From Erysipelothrix piscisicarius (GTDB taxonomy: Bacteria; Bacillota_I; Bacilli_A; Erysipelotrichales; Erysipelotrichaceae), in the NCBI RefSeq assembly GCF_003931795.1, contig NZ_CP034234.1, positions 1,488,001-1,552,000 on the forward strand: a stretch of DNA of 64,000 nucleotides, given 5' to 3'. Below, piece after piece: positions 36,634-45,793 of the stretch. Position numbers and translations under genes: made by a program. The notes beneath the pieces were generated by a model. It did no database searches and had not been told where the DNA came from. It worked only from the letters and a program-made list of their open reading frames with translations. How positions within the stretch are numbered: the first letter of the stretch is position 1; every line of letters starts with the position of its first letter.

Positions 36634-39600
36634 TTATTTTTTGTTTTTACGTTTTCCGTAAAGGATAAAGCATCCCCCAACCACAACGAGAACCCCGACA
36701 AATGGTAGGACATTTTGAGGTGTAACACCGGTTGATGGGAATACCTTAACATCTTTTTCGCCTAAGGCAAAGAGCGAGAAGGATGCTGTATCAAAGGCAA
36801 TACGTGTTCCATCTGCAACCCATGCAAGCGATTCAAATCCGTCTTTAGTTTCATGATACACCTGTAGGGTGGCACGATCTAGAGATTTTTTCGGTTCAAT
36901 TGAAACATTAACTGGATTTTTTGGTTGTACAGAACTGCCATCACTTCGAAGCGTAATGTCATAGCCGACTGTATTCTTTAATCCGTCAACGACGAGGTTA
37001 TTGTTGACCGATACACTTAAGGTTGTGTTTTCAGGTAGATCACCTTCCGTATAGGTAATCACCACATTGGACGCATCATCCACAAGTGTTAATGTTTTCG
37101 GTGTTTCAGGTTTAACTTCTGGTTTAGGTTCTTCAGGTGTTGTTACCGTCACGGCTTCAAGCTGAAGATCTTGCGATACACCGTTTTTATTTTCAGTGTT
37201 CACGGTAATGTATGTTTTGCCATTTTCAATTACGGCATTACCATTACCTGATACCACATCATAAGTTCCATCTAAAGTAAATGAAACGTGGGTTTGTTGA
37301 TGCGTTGGATCTTGAACTGCAAAGGTTAAGCCTTTACGCATCACAATCATTTTACTGCTTGTGCTTAGATCTTCCACCGTATGATTTGCTCCATCAAAGA
37401 ATGCGTATCCTGTCATACCAAGATCTTTTTGACGTACCGCATGAACACCATCCTCTTGTGCAAGGATTTCAATTGGATTTGCTTTCGCATACGCTTCCGT
37501 TTGGTCTGCAGTTGCATTGGGTAAAATCGCATAAGCATATTGACTTGTTTCGTTACCATCATGATCATACGTTACGGTTGCGAATTGTTGAGTTACTTCT
37601 TTATCCGCAGCACCCACAGTTTTATTACGCACGTAAGAATATTTTTGGGTATTAGTTGATGTGTTTACAGTTACATCTTGGTTTCCAAAGAATACATAGC
37701 CGGTGTCTTTATTGACGCCCTCGGTACCCATTGCAAGCCATTTCAATCCTTTTTGAACACCGTTTTCTAACGTTTGGATTCCATCCTTTGTTTCACCTTT
37801 GAGGCGAATCACATCGTCAGCACCAAACATACGATTTTCAACGGTTGTTGTTAAGTCGCGTTGCTTTTCATCATGAATGTTTGAACCTAAAGCGACAATT
37901 TCATCATCAAACATAAACCATGATTTATTTGCTTCCGCATTTTTATAGACTTTAAAGTCTTCTGGGAGCAATCCTGCTTGCGCATCAGCATACGCTTCAT
38001 CATCACCCAATTGCATTGCGGACGCACCATAGATTCCCATTTTCACATCACCTGAGTAATCATTTGTACCCAATGGGAAGTAGACATATTTATTTTGCGT
38101 AATGGATCCTGCTTCAAACCCTTCAGCACGGTCATAGAAATCTTTTCCGTAAAGTTCTGGAATGGTTTGACGCACTTCATTCCCCGTGGTAATTCCTGGT
38201 AATTTATGGTGATCAACGGTTGCATAGAAATTAATCCCGTGCATGCTTGTTTGATCGTTTCCACTTTGGTAGAGGTAGTATGCACCATCTCCTTGGAACC
38301 ATGAACGTAGGTTTTCACCACTCATGTATTCATATTTTGAAATACGATTTGAGCTTCTTGAAAGGGCAAAGGCAAAACCTTCACGCGTATGAATTGCTTT
38401 ATCCATTAAGTTAAATGCATAGTGATCGTTTATTTCTAATGGATTCAGCGCTTGAATGTCTTGATTCTTAACAATTGCTTCATAAGCTGCAATATTTTGA
38501 ATTGATACAAATGTTGCAGGATTGATGGTTGCACGAATGTTTTCAATTAAGTATTTAATATAGCTTTGAAGTTTCAGTTGTTCCGCTTGAGGGAGGCTTT
38601 GGGATAATTGCACAAATGCTTCAATAACACTTGATGCATCACCATAACCTGAACCGCTACGTGATACAGCACGGCCCTTTACGATTTCCATCATATAGCC
38701 TTCATACATCACTGGTGCAAATCCACGATAGATCCACTCTTGCACGGTATCCAATAAGGTATCATTTTGCCATTTTGTACCATCTAGTACTGTTACAAGT
38801 TGTGCAATACGACCGAGTAATACTTTTCCATATGAACCCGTATAGGCAACGGTTGAGTGTTGTACAAATGATCCATCTTCATAGAAACCATCGGTAACAC
38901 CATGTTGAAGGTTACTTGGATCGATGGTGCTGAATACGGTCATCGAATTTTCAACGGCTTTACTAATTCGTGCTTCGTCCTTAAGTACAGCACCTTGAAG
39001 AATGCGGTTGAATGTGATGTCTGTAAGGTTTGCACCCGTATGTTGACGTGCATCAAGGTTTACATCGCCAATGGTAGGGTCACCCGGTTTCGCATCACCA
39101 CGGATATAGGAATCCATCGCAATAACTGATTCTTGAATAAATCCTGGAAGCGCTGCTTCAATTTCATCACTAAGTAAAAACATGATGTTTGAAAGGCTCT
39201 GTGGTACACCAATTTCCCAACTGTACCAGTTGCCATAATAACCCGTATCCATTTTATTAAAGTAGTTATCTCCCAACCACTTAATACCATCTAAAACAGC
39301 CGTTAACGCTTCAGGGGATTGGTAAAGAGCGTTTTTAGAACCTGGCATCGAGTAAGCCAAGGCAATTGCATTAAGTTGTTGATAGGATTTTTGTAAATTT
39401 GTGGACAAGTCATGGTCGATTTTGCCACCACCACGCAAGACTAAACCTGAAATGTATTCATCATCATGACCCACGATAGATTCCATTGCTTTTTTACCGT
39501 TTGTGTAGATTGATGTAATTTTCTTTTCATTGACTGCATCGTTATTAATTGTTTCATTCCCAAGTAAGTATTCACGATAATTACGGTTAATTTTATCAAT

Positions 39601-39699
39601 ATCGTTATGATCTGCTGTAACGCTGCGCACACCAACCATCGATAATGACACAACAAGCGTCATTAAAAATGTGAACACTTTTTTCATATGTTTCTTCAT
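36634..39699 (-). CDS. Hyaluronate lyase (PL8), sortase-anchored
   Basis: About 1021 residues from ATG 39699 (GGAG 6 nt upstream; the ATG at 39711 lies in the SD region). It has a signal peptide (about 1-30, MKKVFTFLMTLVV), an alpha/alpha-toroid lyase domain with NWYSWEIGVP, DGSFVQHSTVAYTGSYG and RGRAVSRSG, which match the PL8 Asn, His, Tyr and Arg active-site residues, and then beta-sandwich domains (about 400-850). A Pro-rich linker EEPKPEVKPETPK leads to another beta domain. The C-terminus has a sorting signal FPSTG, a hydrophobic helix and KRKNKK. It cuts host hyaluronan by beta-elimination at the cell wall and is a likely virulence factor. FPSTG instead of LPXTG is a variant. Confidence 0.95.
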   Translation of the reverse strand: MKKHMKKVFTFLMTLVVSLSMVGVRSVTADHNDIDKINRNYREYLLGNETINNDAVNEKKITSIYTNGKKAMESIVGHDDEYISGLVLRGGGKIDHDLSTNLQKSYQQLNAIALAYSMPGSKNALYQSPEALTAVLDGIKWLGDNYFNKMDTGYYGNWYSWEIGVPQSLSNIMFLLSDEIEAALPGFIQESVIAMDSYIRGDAKPGDPTIGDVNLDARQHTGANLTDITFNRILQGAVLKDEARISKAVENSMTVFSTIDPSNLQHGVTDGFYEDGSFVQHSTVAYTGSYGKVLLGRIAQLVTVLDGTKWQNDTLLDTVQEWIYRGFAPVMYEGYMMEIVKGRAVSRSGSGYGDASSVIEAFVQLSQSLPQAEQLKLQSYIKYLIENIRATINPATFVSIQNIAAYEAIVKNQDIQALNPLEINDHYAFNLMDKAIHTREGFAFALSRSSNRISKYEYMSGENLRSWFQGDGAYYLYQSGNDQTSMHGINFYATVDHHKLPGITTGNEVRQTIPELYGKDFYDRAEGFEAGSITQNKYVYFPLGTNDYSGDVKMGIYGASAMQLGDDEAYADAQAGLLPEDFKVYKNAEANKSWFMFDDEIVALGSNIHDEKQRDLTTTVENRMFGADDVIRLKGETKDGIQTLENGVQKGLKWLAMGTEGVNKDTGYVFFGNQDVTVNTSTNTQKYSYVRNKTVGAADKEVTQQFATVTYDHDGNETSQYAYAILPNATADQTEAYAKANPIEILAQEDGVHAVRQKDLGMTGYAFFDGANHTVEDLSTSSKMIVMRKGLTFAVQDPTHQQTHVSFTLDGTYDVVSGNGNAVIENGKTYITVNTENKNGVSQDLQLEAVTVTTPEEPKPEVKPETPKTLTLVDDASNVVITYTEGDLPENTTLSVSVNNNLVVDGLKNTVGYDITLRSDGSSVQPKNPVNVSIEPKKSLDRATLQVYHETKDGFESLAWVADGTRIAFDTASFSLFALGEKDVKVFPSTGVTPQNVLPFVGVLVVVGGCFILYGKRKNKK

Positions 39700-39731
39700 T
39701 TTCGTCTCCATTCAAATTTAAAGATTAGTCC

Positions 39732-39808
39732 TAAACCGGTTTACAAACGAATTATATGTTAACGATTACATTGTGTCAACACCTTTTTCAAATTTAGGTG
39801 AACCGGTT
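39732..39808 (-). promoter_or_regulatory. Hyaluronate lyase promoter flanked by two AACCGGTT operators
   Basis: Reading leftwards: TTGACA (39774-39779), 17 nt, TATAAT (39751-39756), full consensus. A perfect 12-bp palindrome TAAACCGGTTTA lies just downstream at 39732-39743; a second AACCGGTT is at 39801-39808, upstream of the -35. The centres are 67 bp apart, close to six to seven helix turns. CG-centred palindromes of this type suit LacI-family repressors. Confidence 0.85.
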
Positions 39809-39908
39809 TTGTGAAAATCTCATATTTTTTGACGAACATGATAATCGTTAAGAACTTTATGATAAGATAGTAAGTGTAAAAGGGTGGTGTTTTCTGAATT
39901 CAATTTCG

Positions 39909-39949
39909 TTGACACCCTATCAAGACGGGCGTATAATGAACACTGTTCA
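39909..39949 (+). promoter_or_regulatory. Promoter and operator of the TetR gene
   Basis: TTGACA (39909-39914), 17 nt, TATAAT (39932-39937). A perfect palindrome TGAACA-c-TGTTCA spans 39937-39949, overlapping the -10 edge and transcription start. This is where an autoregulating TetR protein would bind. Confidence 0.85.
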
Positions 39950-39965
39950 GTAATGAGGTGATTAG

Positions 39966-40529
39966 ATGAAAAAAGCAGTAATAAGTAAGGAATCGCTCCT
40001 TGAAGTTGCGAAAGATATTGTCTTTAAAGATGGCTTGGATCAATTAAACATGCGGAACTTGGCCCAAAAAGCAGAAGTCTCCATTGGATCTGTTTATAAT
40101 TACTTCCCATCAAAAAATAAGTTGATTTTAGATGTCATCGAAGATTTTTGGAAACAAGTTTTTTATGATGATATCTGTAATGTTGATACAAATATCAGTT
40201 TTGTTAATTTTATTGAACAAATCTATGAGCGGATACGCCATCATATGGATGAGTTCAATTCCTTATTTATGAGTCATGTGGAGATTATGAATCAAGAAGC
40301 AAAAATGGAGGGACATCATGTCGGCATGCAATATGTTGATCATATTCGTGCGGGTCTTTTGGTTGTTTTGAAACAAGATCCAACAATCAAACCCACAGCA
40401 TTTACAGATTCGTTTACTCAAGATGGTTTGTTAGATTTTGTATTTCTTCATATCTTTATCTCATTACGTAAAGGAAGTCCAAACATTGACTTTCTTGCGG
40501 AAGTTTTAAAACGACTCTTATATGAGTAG
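39966..40529 (+). CDS. TetR/AcrR-family transcriptional regulator
   Basis: 187 residues. HTH at about 25-45: MRNLAQKAEVSIGSVYNYFPSKNKLI, the TetR recognition-helix pattern. The C-terminal ligand/dimer domain is not diagnostic. It is followed 12 bp later by the DUF2871 gene, the likely co-transcribed target. A palindromic operator sits in its own promoter. Confidence 0.9.
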   Translation: MKKAVISKESLLEVAKDIVFKDGLDQLNMRNLAQKAEVSIGSVYNYFPSKNKLILDVIEDFWKQVFYDDICNVDTNISFVNFIEQIYERIRHHMDEFNSLFMSHVEIMNQEAKMEGHHVGMQYVDHIRAGLLVVLKQDPTIKPTAFTDSFTQDGLLDFVFLHIFISLRKGSPNIDFLAEVLKRLLYE

Positions 40530-40541
40530 AAAGAGGTTTCT

Positions 40542-40952
40542 ATGAAAAAGATGATTAATACGTCCTTTGCATATCTAATTGCAGGACTTGTTGGTGGAGT
40601 ATTCTACCGTGAATTTACGAAGTTTCAAGGTTTTACTGGATTTACGCGATTAAGTCTCATTCATCCGCATTTACTGGTATTGGGTATGATTTTATCGCTC
40701 ATTGTTGCTTTGTTCTTTATTAAATTTGATCTTGATAAAAATCCAAAGTGGAATCGCTTCTACATTACCTATAATTTAGGTGTTGTAAGTACAACCCTAA
40801 TGCTTTCCGTTCGTGGCATCACCGAGGTTCTAAATCTTTCCTTATCTTCGGGAATGTCGGCAGCAATCTCAGGTCTAGCAGGGTTAAGTCATATTATCTT
40901 GACCGTCGGACTTATGTATTTCTTCACAATATTACGACATGAAGCCAAATAA
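40542..40952 (+). CDS. DUF2871 membrane protein
   Basis: 136 residues with four predicted helices: about 7-22, 43-60, 75-92 and 112-130. Pattern IAGLVGGVFYREFTKFQG and LSLIHPHLLVLGMI with a His pair in the second helix, typical of the DUF2871 family, function unknown. In one unit with the TetR gene; that pairing suggests a stress or drug role (inference). Confidence 0.82.
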   Translation: MKKMINTSFAYLIAGLVGGVFYREFTKFQGFTGFTRLSLIHPHLLVLGMILSLIVALFFIKFDLDKNPKWNRFYITYNLGVVSTTLMLSVRGITEVLNLSLSSGMSAAISGLAGLSHIILTVGLMYFFTILRHEAK

Positions 40953-41006
40953 AAACACCAATACTTGGAACGGAACTGACCTAGTTCCAAGTATTGGTGT
41001 TTTTTC
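40951..41006. terminator. Long bidirectional terminator with an IS-end-like loop
   Basis: Two 21-base arms, 40951-40971 and 40984-41004, pair perfectly (AAAAACACCAATAC... with GTATTGGTGTTTTT). The loop region carries GGAACTGACCTAGTTCC (40972-40988), identical to both outer ends of the IS3-family element at 44492-45767. It serves the DUF2871 gene and the convergent DUF885 gene. Confidence 0.92.
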
Positions 41007-42721
41007 TATTGCGCATGGAGATACTCATTAAAAATTGTCTCCATAGTATCAAAGCTTGCACTGCCTAAATCCAAAATAATTTTATGGAATGCTTTCTCAT
41101 CAAAGGCATCTCCCAATTCTCTTTGCGCACGTTCTTTCATGCTTTGGATTGACATCGCACCGTAGTAATAACTCCATATATTACCGGGCTCTAGGATGAT
41201 TTGACGATAGATTTCATCACGTTCGGATTCACTGTTATTTACATAGACGGAATCAAAGAATGCTCCCATTTCTTCACGACTCCAATCATTATAATGGATG
41301 CCAATATCAACTTCCAATAAGATTAAGTACATCGACTCATATAAGTCGCGAATGTAAGCCTCATACCCCTCTGGACCCCCAAGATAACGGATTGAGAGCT
41401 GTTCAACATACTGAGCCCATCCTTCTGTCATTGCATTATTGCGGATGTACAGCCGAATTGGATGCATCCCTTGAATGCTTCGCATATATTGAGTTTGATA
41501 CATGTGGCCTGGAATGGCTTCATGGGCAAAGGTTGTAAAGTTTGCCGGATCAAACGCGCTATTAATGTAGATTCGTTGCGTATGCTCAAGTTCACTATCA
41601 ATGGGTGGCACGTAGTAGAACGCGGGATTTGAGATTGCTTCTAAAGAAGGATCGATTTGATGTACTTTATAGGGAATTGCGGGTATTTCAGGAAAATCAT
41701 TTTTACTTTTAAGATAAAGATCATCAATTAAAGCATATGCATCTTGATACTTAGGTGACGTTTGATTGGCTTCAAATTCTTGGTACTCCAAGAGTTTATT
41801 GCTGCTTTCCACATCTTTTAAACGTTGATAAACTTCAATACGACGATTACTAATCCACATTTGAAATTAGGGAATGGTTTGGTTTCGACCACTTAAGGAA
41901 GGAATTAATGTCTCATAGTATGTTTTTCCATTCTCAAGATGAGCGAGCCCTCGATTGGGACGCGTCTTTATTGTTTTAAGTTCATTCTCTAACGTAACAA
42001 AAGCATTATAGAAAACATCGCGAATCATTTCTCGGTTTTGCTCGATGTACACTGTTTTTTCTGATTGATTAAGGAATGGTGCGGATTCTACTTTTGTATC
42101 AAACCCTTTAATTAGGAAAAAGTCATCCGATAAGGACTGCTCTTTCATAATAGTCGCAAATTCCGTTAACGTTTCATGTTCATACTGGGTCATCATTTCT
42201 GTTTTATTATAAAAAGCGATGGACTCATCAAAATACGACGGAATGGAATCAATCAAAGAAAAATATCCAATGATATCACTTTTCGTTCTGAAGGTAAATC
42301 CTTCCAGGTATTGAGGAATTGAATCCAATTCTGGATCCACTTGGAATTGGAAGGGTTGATAACCTGAAGCCATTCGCTCAAGCTCATAGAGCAGCACGCG
42401 TTTATCGATGATTTGTTGATCCGATAACGTTCGATCTTTAAATTTACGAATATTCTTTTCAATATCTTTAATTAAGTCTTTTGACATTTCAAAATCTTCA
42501 CTTCCAAGTCGAAACGCATAGTGTTCGACGTCCACATCATAATCTTCTGGATGTTCCAAAAGATAATTGCTTGATGGATCTGTTGAACCGATCATTGACA
42601 CTAAAGCAGTATCTAATGCACTCTCAAAATCTTTGTTTGTGCCATCATCACTGGGTGATGATACAAATTGGCAGCCAATCAAATTGATCAGTATGATTAG
42701 TATTGTTAGTGTTTTTTTCAT
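41006..42721 (-). pseudogene. DUF885 lipoprotein (putative M-type peptidase), in-frame stop
   Basis: One frame from 42721 to 41006 is interrupted only by a TAA at 41867-41869. Part one (284 residues) has a signal peptide with lipobox LIGC (Cys17). Part two continues in the same frame (FQMWISNRRIEVYQ) and holds HEAIPGHMYQ, the DUF885 metallopeptidase-like motif, and TEGWAQYVE. Joined, the protein has about 571 residues, normal for DUF885. The TAA probably replaces GAA, CAA or TAT. ATG 41860 lies right after the stop, so restart is conceivable, but the second part would lack a signal peptide. Confidence 0.85.
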
Positions 42722-42724
42722 AGA

Positions 42725-43531
42725 CTATCCCACCCTATTCAAATTTTCGAGCCATGCATTCGTTGCATCCATCACCATTTCCTTTTTTTGACTTTGAAAT
42801 ATATTATGACCTACACCTTTAAGGACTTTCAATGCTTTTGCTTTGCTTTCTATCGTTTCATAAAAAGCTTGCGACGATTCCAAGGGAACAATTGAATCAC
42901 AATCACCATGAAAAATAAGACAGGGGCACGCATACATGCTCATCCTGGCCTGAATTACCATCGGCGCATGAACAATTGTCTCTAAAACAAACGCTTGTGT
43001 GACACGCTTAAATGGCGCTCTAGACAATGCTTGTTCAATCATGCTTAACTGCCATAAATCATCTTTAATTAAGGCGGTAAACAACGCTAAAACTGAAATA
43101 GAAGATTGATTGAGTGATTCCCAATGATCTTGGACACAAAGACCTGGAGCCAGTAAAATCTGTCCATCAATACGATGTCCATATTCCAAGCCATAAAGGG
43201 CAGTCACAAGACCCCCTAAACTAAATCCCATAGTATAGATTGGACAATCAGAAGCAATTGTTTGCGAATACGACACAAGAGTATCCAAATCTAAAAGCAA
43301 ATCACGATAGTCCTTCAAATCTCCTAAAGGAGCCTTTGTACCCCCATGACTGCGCATATCATAACGAATTACTGTATAGCCCCGTTGATTGAGTCCGTAT
43401 GCAACGGAATTATAATAAACAACTTGTTCTAAAAAGCCATGACTGATAATCACAATCCCTTTTGGATTTCTGATTTCATTGACTAAAACATTCAATTCAG
43501 TGTCATCATAGGCTTTAATAAATAATTGCAT
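42725..43531 (-). CDS. Alpha/beta hydrolase, monoacylglycerol lipase-like
   Basis: 268 residues. Oxyanion region IVIISHGFLEQ, nucleophile elbow GFSLGG, Asp in FHGDCDSIVP and His in GVGHNIF, a complete Ser-Asp-His triad. Closest in pattern to lysophospholipase or monoglyceride lipase proteins (RYDMRSHGGT). No signal peptide. It sits just upstream of the DUF885 gene (4-bp gap) and may be co-transcribed. Confidence 0.9.
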   Translation of the reverse strand: MQLFIKAYDDTELNVLVNEIRNPKGIVIISHGFLEQVVYYNSVAYGLNQRGYTVIRYDMRSHGGTKAPLGDLKDYRDLLLDLDTLVSYSQTIASDCPIYTMGFSLGGLVTALYGLEYGHRIDGQILLAPGLCVQDHWESLNQSSISVLALFTALIKDDLWQLSMIEQALSRAPFKRVTQAFVLETIVHAPMVIQARMSMYACPCLIFHGDCDSIVPLESSQAFYETIESKAKALKVLKGVGHNIFQSQKKEMVMDATNAWLENLNRVG

Positions 43532-43710
43532 AGGTCACCTCTAATCCCACGTCTTACTTTAATCATATTGGAATTTAGGACAAAAGTATAGGAAAAAGAG
43601 AACAAATTATGCGATTTTCGAAATATTTGTGGATAAAAGACGCGATTCAACGAACCCCAATTGAAAATATGGTATACTTTCAATATCGTTTAGAAATATG
43701 AGGTAATTGT

Positions 43711-44472
43711 ATGAATGAAATGATTCCAATATTCTATTTATATTGGGTAATTTATGGTGTTATAGGTTGGATTATGGAAACACTTTATTGTTCCATTCCA
43801 GAGGGTAAATTTGTGGAACGTGGATTTTTAAATGGTCCGATTGTACCTATTTACGGATTTGGAGCGTTGTTTGTTCTCAGTATCCTTAAACCTTTTTTAG
43901 AGAGCCCAATTTTAGTATTTGTTTTAGGATTTCTATTAACCAGTGCTTTGGAATATGTAACCAGTTATATTATGGAAAAAGCATTTGGGATGCGTTGGTG
44001 GGATTACTCCCATTATAAATACAATATTAAGGGACGTGTTTGTCTTTTAAACAGCACGTTATTTGGTATTCTTTGTGTCGTTCTTGTAGAGTGGATTCAC
44101 CCGGGTGTCGTGCAAATCGTTGATCGATTGAACCCAACAACCATTCGTGTTGCGTCAACGGTCTTAGGCATCGTAATTGCGATTGATTTCGTTCTATCGG
44201 TTGCATCCGTATTGAATCTTAAGAAACGTCTTAAATCATTGGAAGTCTTGCATACCGAAATGTCAGCACTTATTCATAGTTTAAATGAAAAAAGCACCCT
44301 GCGTATCGAGGAAATCAAAGAACGTATTGCTGAACTTAAAGCTGAATACAAATTTACTGAACGTCGTCTGATTCGCTCATTTCCAACCATGAAATCTGAG
44401 CAATTCAGTGAATTCTTTGAGGATGTGAAGGCTGCAGCTCGTTCCAAACGGAATAAAATTAAAAAAGATTAG
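43711..44472 (+). CDS. CmpB-like membrane protein (putative ABC-transporter type IV)
   Basis: 253 residues. About five membrane helices in the first 170 residues, with WVIYGVIGWIMETLYCSI and RGFLNGPIVPIYGFGAL, typical of the ABC_trans_CmpB family, and a soluble helical C-terminus rich in Lys/Glu. Function unproven despite the family name. Its terminator region is occupied by the IS element that follows. Confidence 0.85.
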   Translation: MNEMIPIFYLYWVIYGVIGWIMETLYCSIPEGKFVERGFLNGPIVPIYGFGALFVLSILKPFLESPILVFVLGFLLTSALEYVTSYIMEKAFGMRWWDYSHYKYNIKGRVCLLNSTLFGILCVVLVEWIHPGVVQIVDRLNPTTIRVASTVLGIVIAIDFVLSVASVLNLKKRLKSLEVLHTEMSALIHSLNEKSTLRIEEIKERIAELKAEYKFTERRLIRSFPTMKSEQFSEFFEDVKAAARSKRNKIKKD

Positions 44473-44531
44473 AAAAAAAACACCTTACGATGGAACTGAC
44501 CTAGTTCCTTGGGACTAAAGAAAAAACCAAG

Positions 44532-45379
44532 TTAGGATGAAGTTAACCGATAATTTACGGGAGATTGATATCCTAGCTTTTCTTGTATTCGATTTTCATT
44601 GTAATATTTTAAATAGTTTATCACAGTTTGTGATACAATTTCAGTAGAACCCTTTAGTTCTGGGTTTAATTCGAATGTTTCACACTTTAGCGAGGCATGA
44701 AACGATTCGATAGGAGCATTATCAGCGGGTGTACCCTTACGGGACATACTCATGGTAATGCTTTTATTTTTTACTTTGAGTTGATACTCTTTTGATGTAT
44801 AGACACTCCCTTGATCAGAATGAAGAATACATGGCTGAACGATATCCGGAAGTTGATTTAATGTATCAACCACACATTCTAGGTTTTGTCTGTCACTCAA
44901 TGTAGACGCAATAATCTCACCATTATATAAATCCATGATCGTAGATAAATAGATCATCTTATGGCCATAAGGGATGTAAGTGATATCTGTCACCAATTTC
45001 TCTAGAGGACGTAGTGATTTAAAGTCGCGATTAATGATATTGGGCATAATGATCTTCGGATTTTGTTTTCGATACCGTTTGACCTTAACACGGCATTGAC
45101 ATTGGTGTTTCTGCATTATCTTTTGAACAGTGTTCTTATTGATAATTCTTTCTTTCGAATTAATGCAGTTATTTTTCGATATCCATAACGAAATTTATTT
45201 TCTTTACAAAGTTCAATTACTAATGCTTCATTGACAGAATAATTATTAGACTCTAGTTGCTCTTTTTTAGTCCAACGGTAATACGTTGACTTAGGTACCC
45301 CAAAAAGATTCAAGATATCTTTAAGAGATACAGTGTTGCGATACTCTTCAACGAGCTTGATGATTATTTCAGGAACCAC
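44532..45379 (-). pseudogene. IS3-family transposase OrfB (element B), frameshifted
   Basis: Two frames: 45116-45379 (helical N-terminal HTH, PKSTYYRW) and 44532-45116, the DDE core with VTDITYIPYG (D), LHSDQGSVYTS (D) and PIESFHASLKCE (E). A missing A near 45145-45150 separates them; adding it reads ALIRKKEIINKNTVQKIMQKH. So the transposase is probably inactive here. Confidence 0.85.
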
Positions 45380-45681
45380 ATCCTTTCTCTTTCCAAATAC
45401 TTTTTTAATAGTTCAATTTGTTGCTCCAAAGATTTAATTCTAAGTCTTTGTGTTTCTTCGACCGTGTCTCCTTCAGGCCCTTTTCCAAAAGTATATTGCT
45501 TGCCTACAGGTTGAGAAAATCGATAGTGTTCACCATTTCGATACCATCTCCACCATGTTTTGACTTGTGTTACATTTTTTATTCCAAGTTCAGTCTGAAT
45601 AAACCTGCTTGAGTAGCCTGCCAATTTCATTTCTATAACTTTCATCTTTGTCTCATAGCTATGCATAGTTCGTGTTCCCAT
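45364..45681 (-). CDS. IS3-family transposase OrfA (element B)
   Basis: 105 residues with an N-terminal HTH (MHSYETKMKVIEMKLAGYSS) and a C-terminal leucine zipper-like stretch (RLRIKSLEQQIELLKKYLERE). It overlaps OrfB by 16 bp, where the usual -1 programmed shift would occur. Confidence 0.88.
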   Translation of the reverse strand: MGTRTMHSYETKMKVIEMKLAGYSSRFIQTELGIKNVTQVKTWWRWYRNGEHYRFSQPVGKQYTFGKGPEGDTVEETQRLRIKSLEQQIELLKKYLERERMWFLK

Positions 45682-45793
45682 ATAAAAACCTCCTATATTG
45701 AACTATTTTACAATAATTCTCATACAAGAGGTTTTTTTCTTTAGTCCCACGGAACTAGGTCAGTTCCGTTTCGATCTGATTGTTTTTTTATAC

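Larger units (their letters stand above)
44492..45767 (-). mobile_element. IS3-family insertion sequence (element B), about 1.28 kb
   Basis: Inverted ends of about 37 bp: left GGAACTGACCTAGTTCC then TTGGGACTAAAG (44492-44520), right its reverse complement with one mismatch and one extra A (45730-45767). The pattern ACTGACC...TTGG.AC.AA is like IS150-group ends. Transposase genes are on the minus strand. I see no clean target duplication; CGAT occurs at the left edge (44487-44490) and at 45772-45775, so the exact right edge is open. It lies between convergent genes, where a terminator is expected. Confidence 0.85.

Noticed and set aside
36634-39699. Hyaluronate lyase as a horizontally acquired gene
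   Set aside because: Base composition and codon use look like the neighbours and no repeats or integrase flank it; GC profiling was not possible here.
40951-41004. Small RNA or riboswitch instead of a terminator
   Set aside because: The perfect arms, A run before, T run after and place between convergent genes fit a bidirectional terminator; no promoter points at it.
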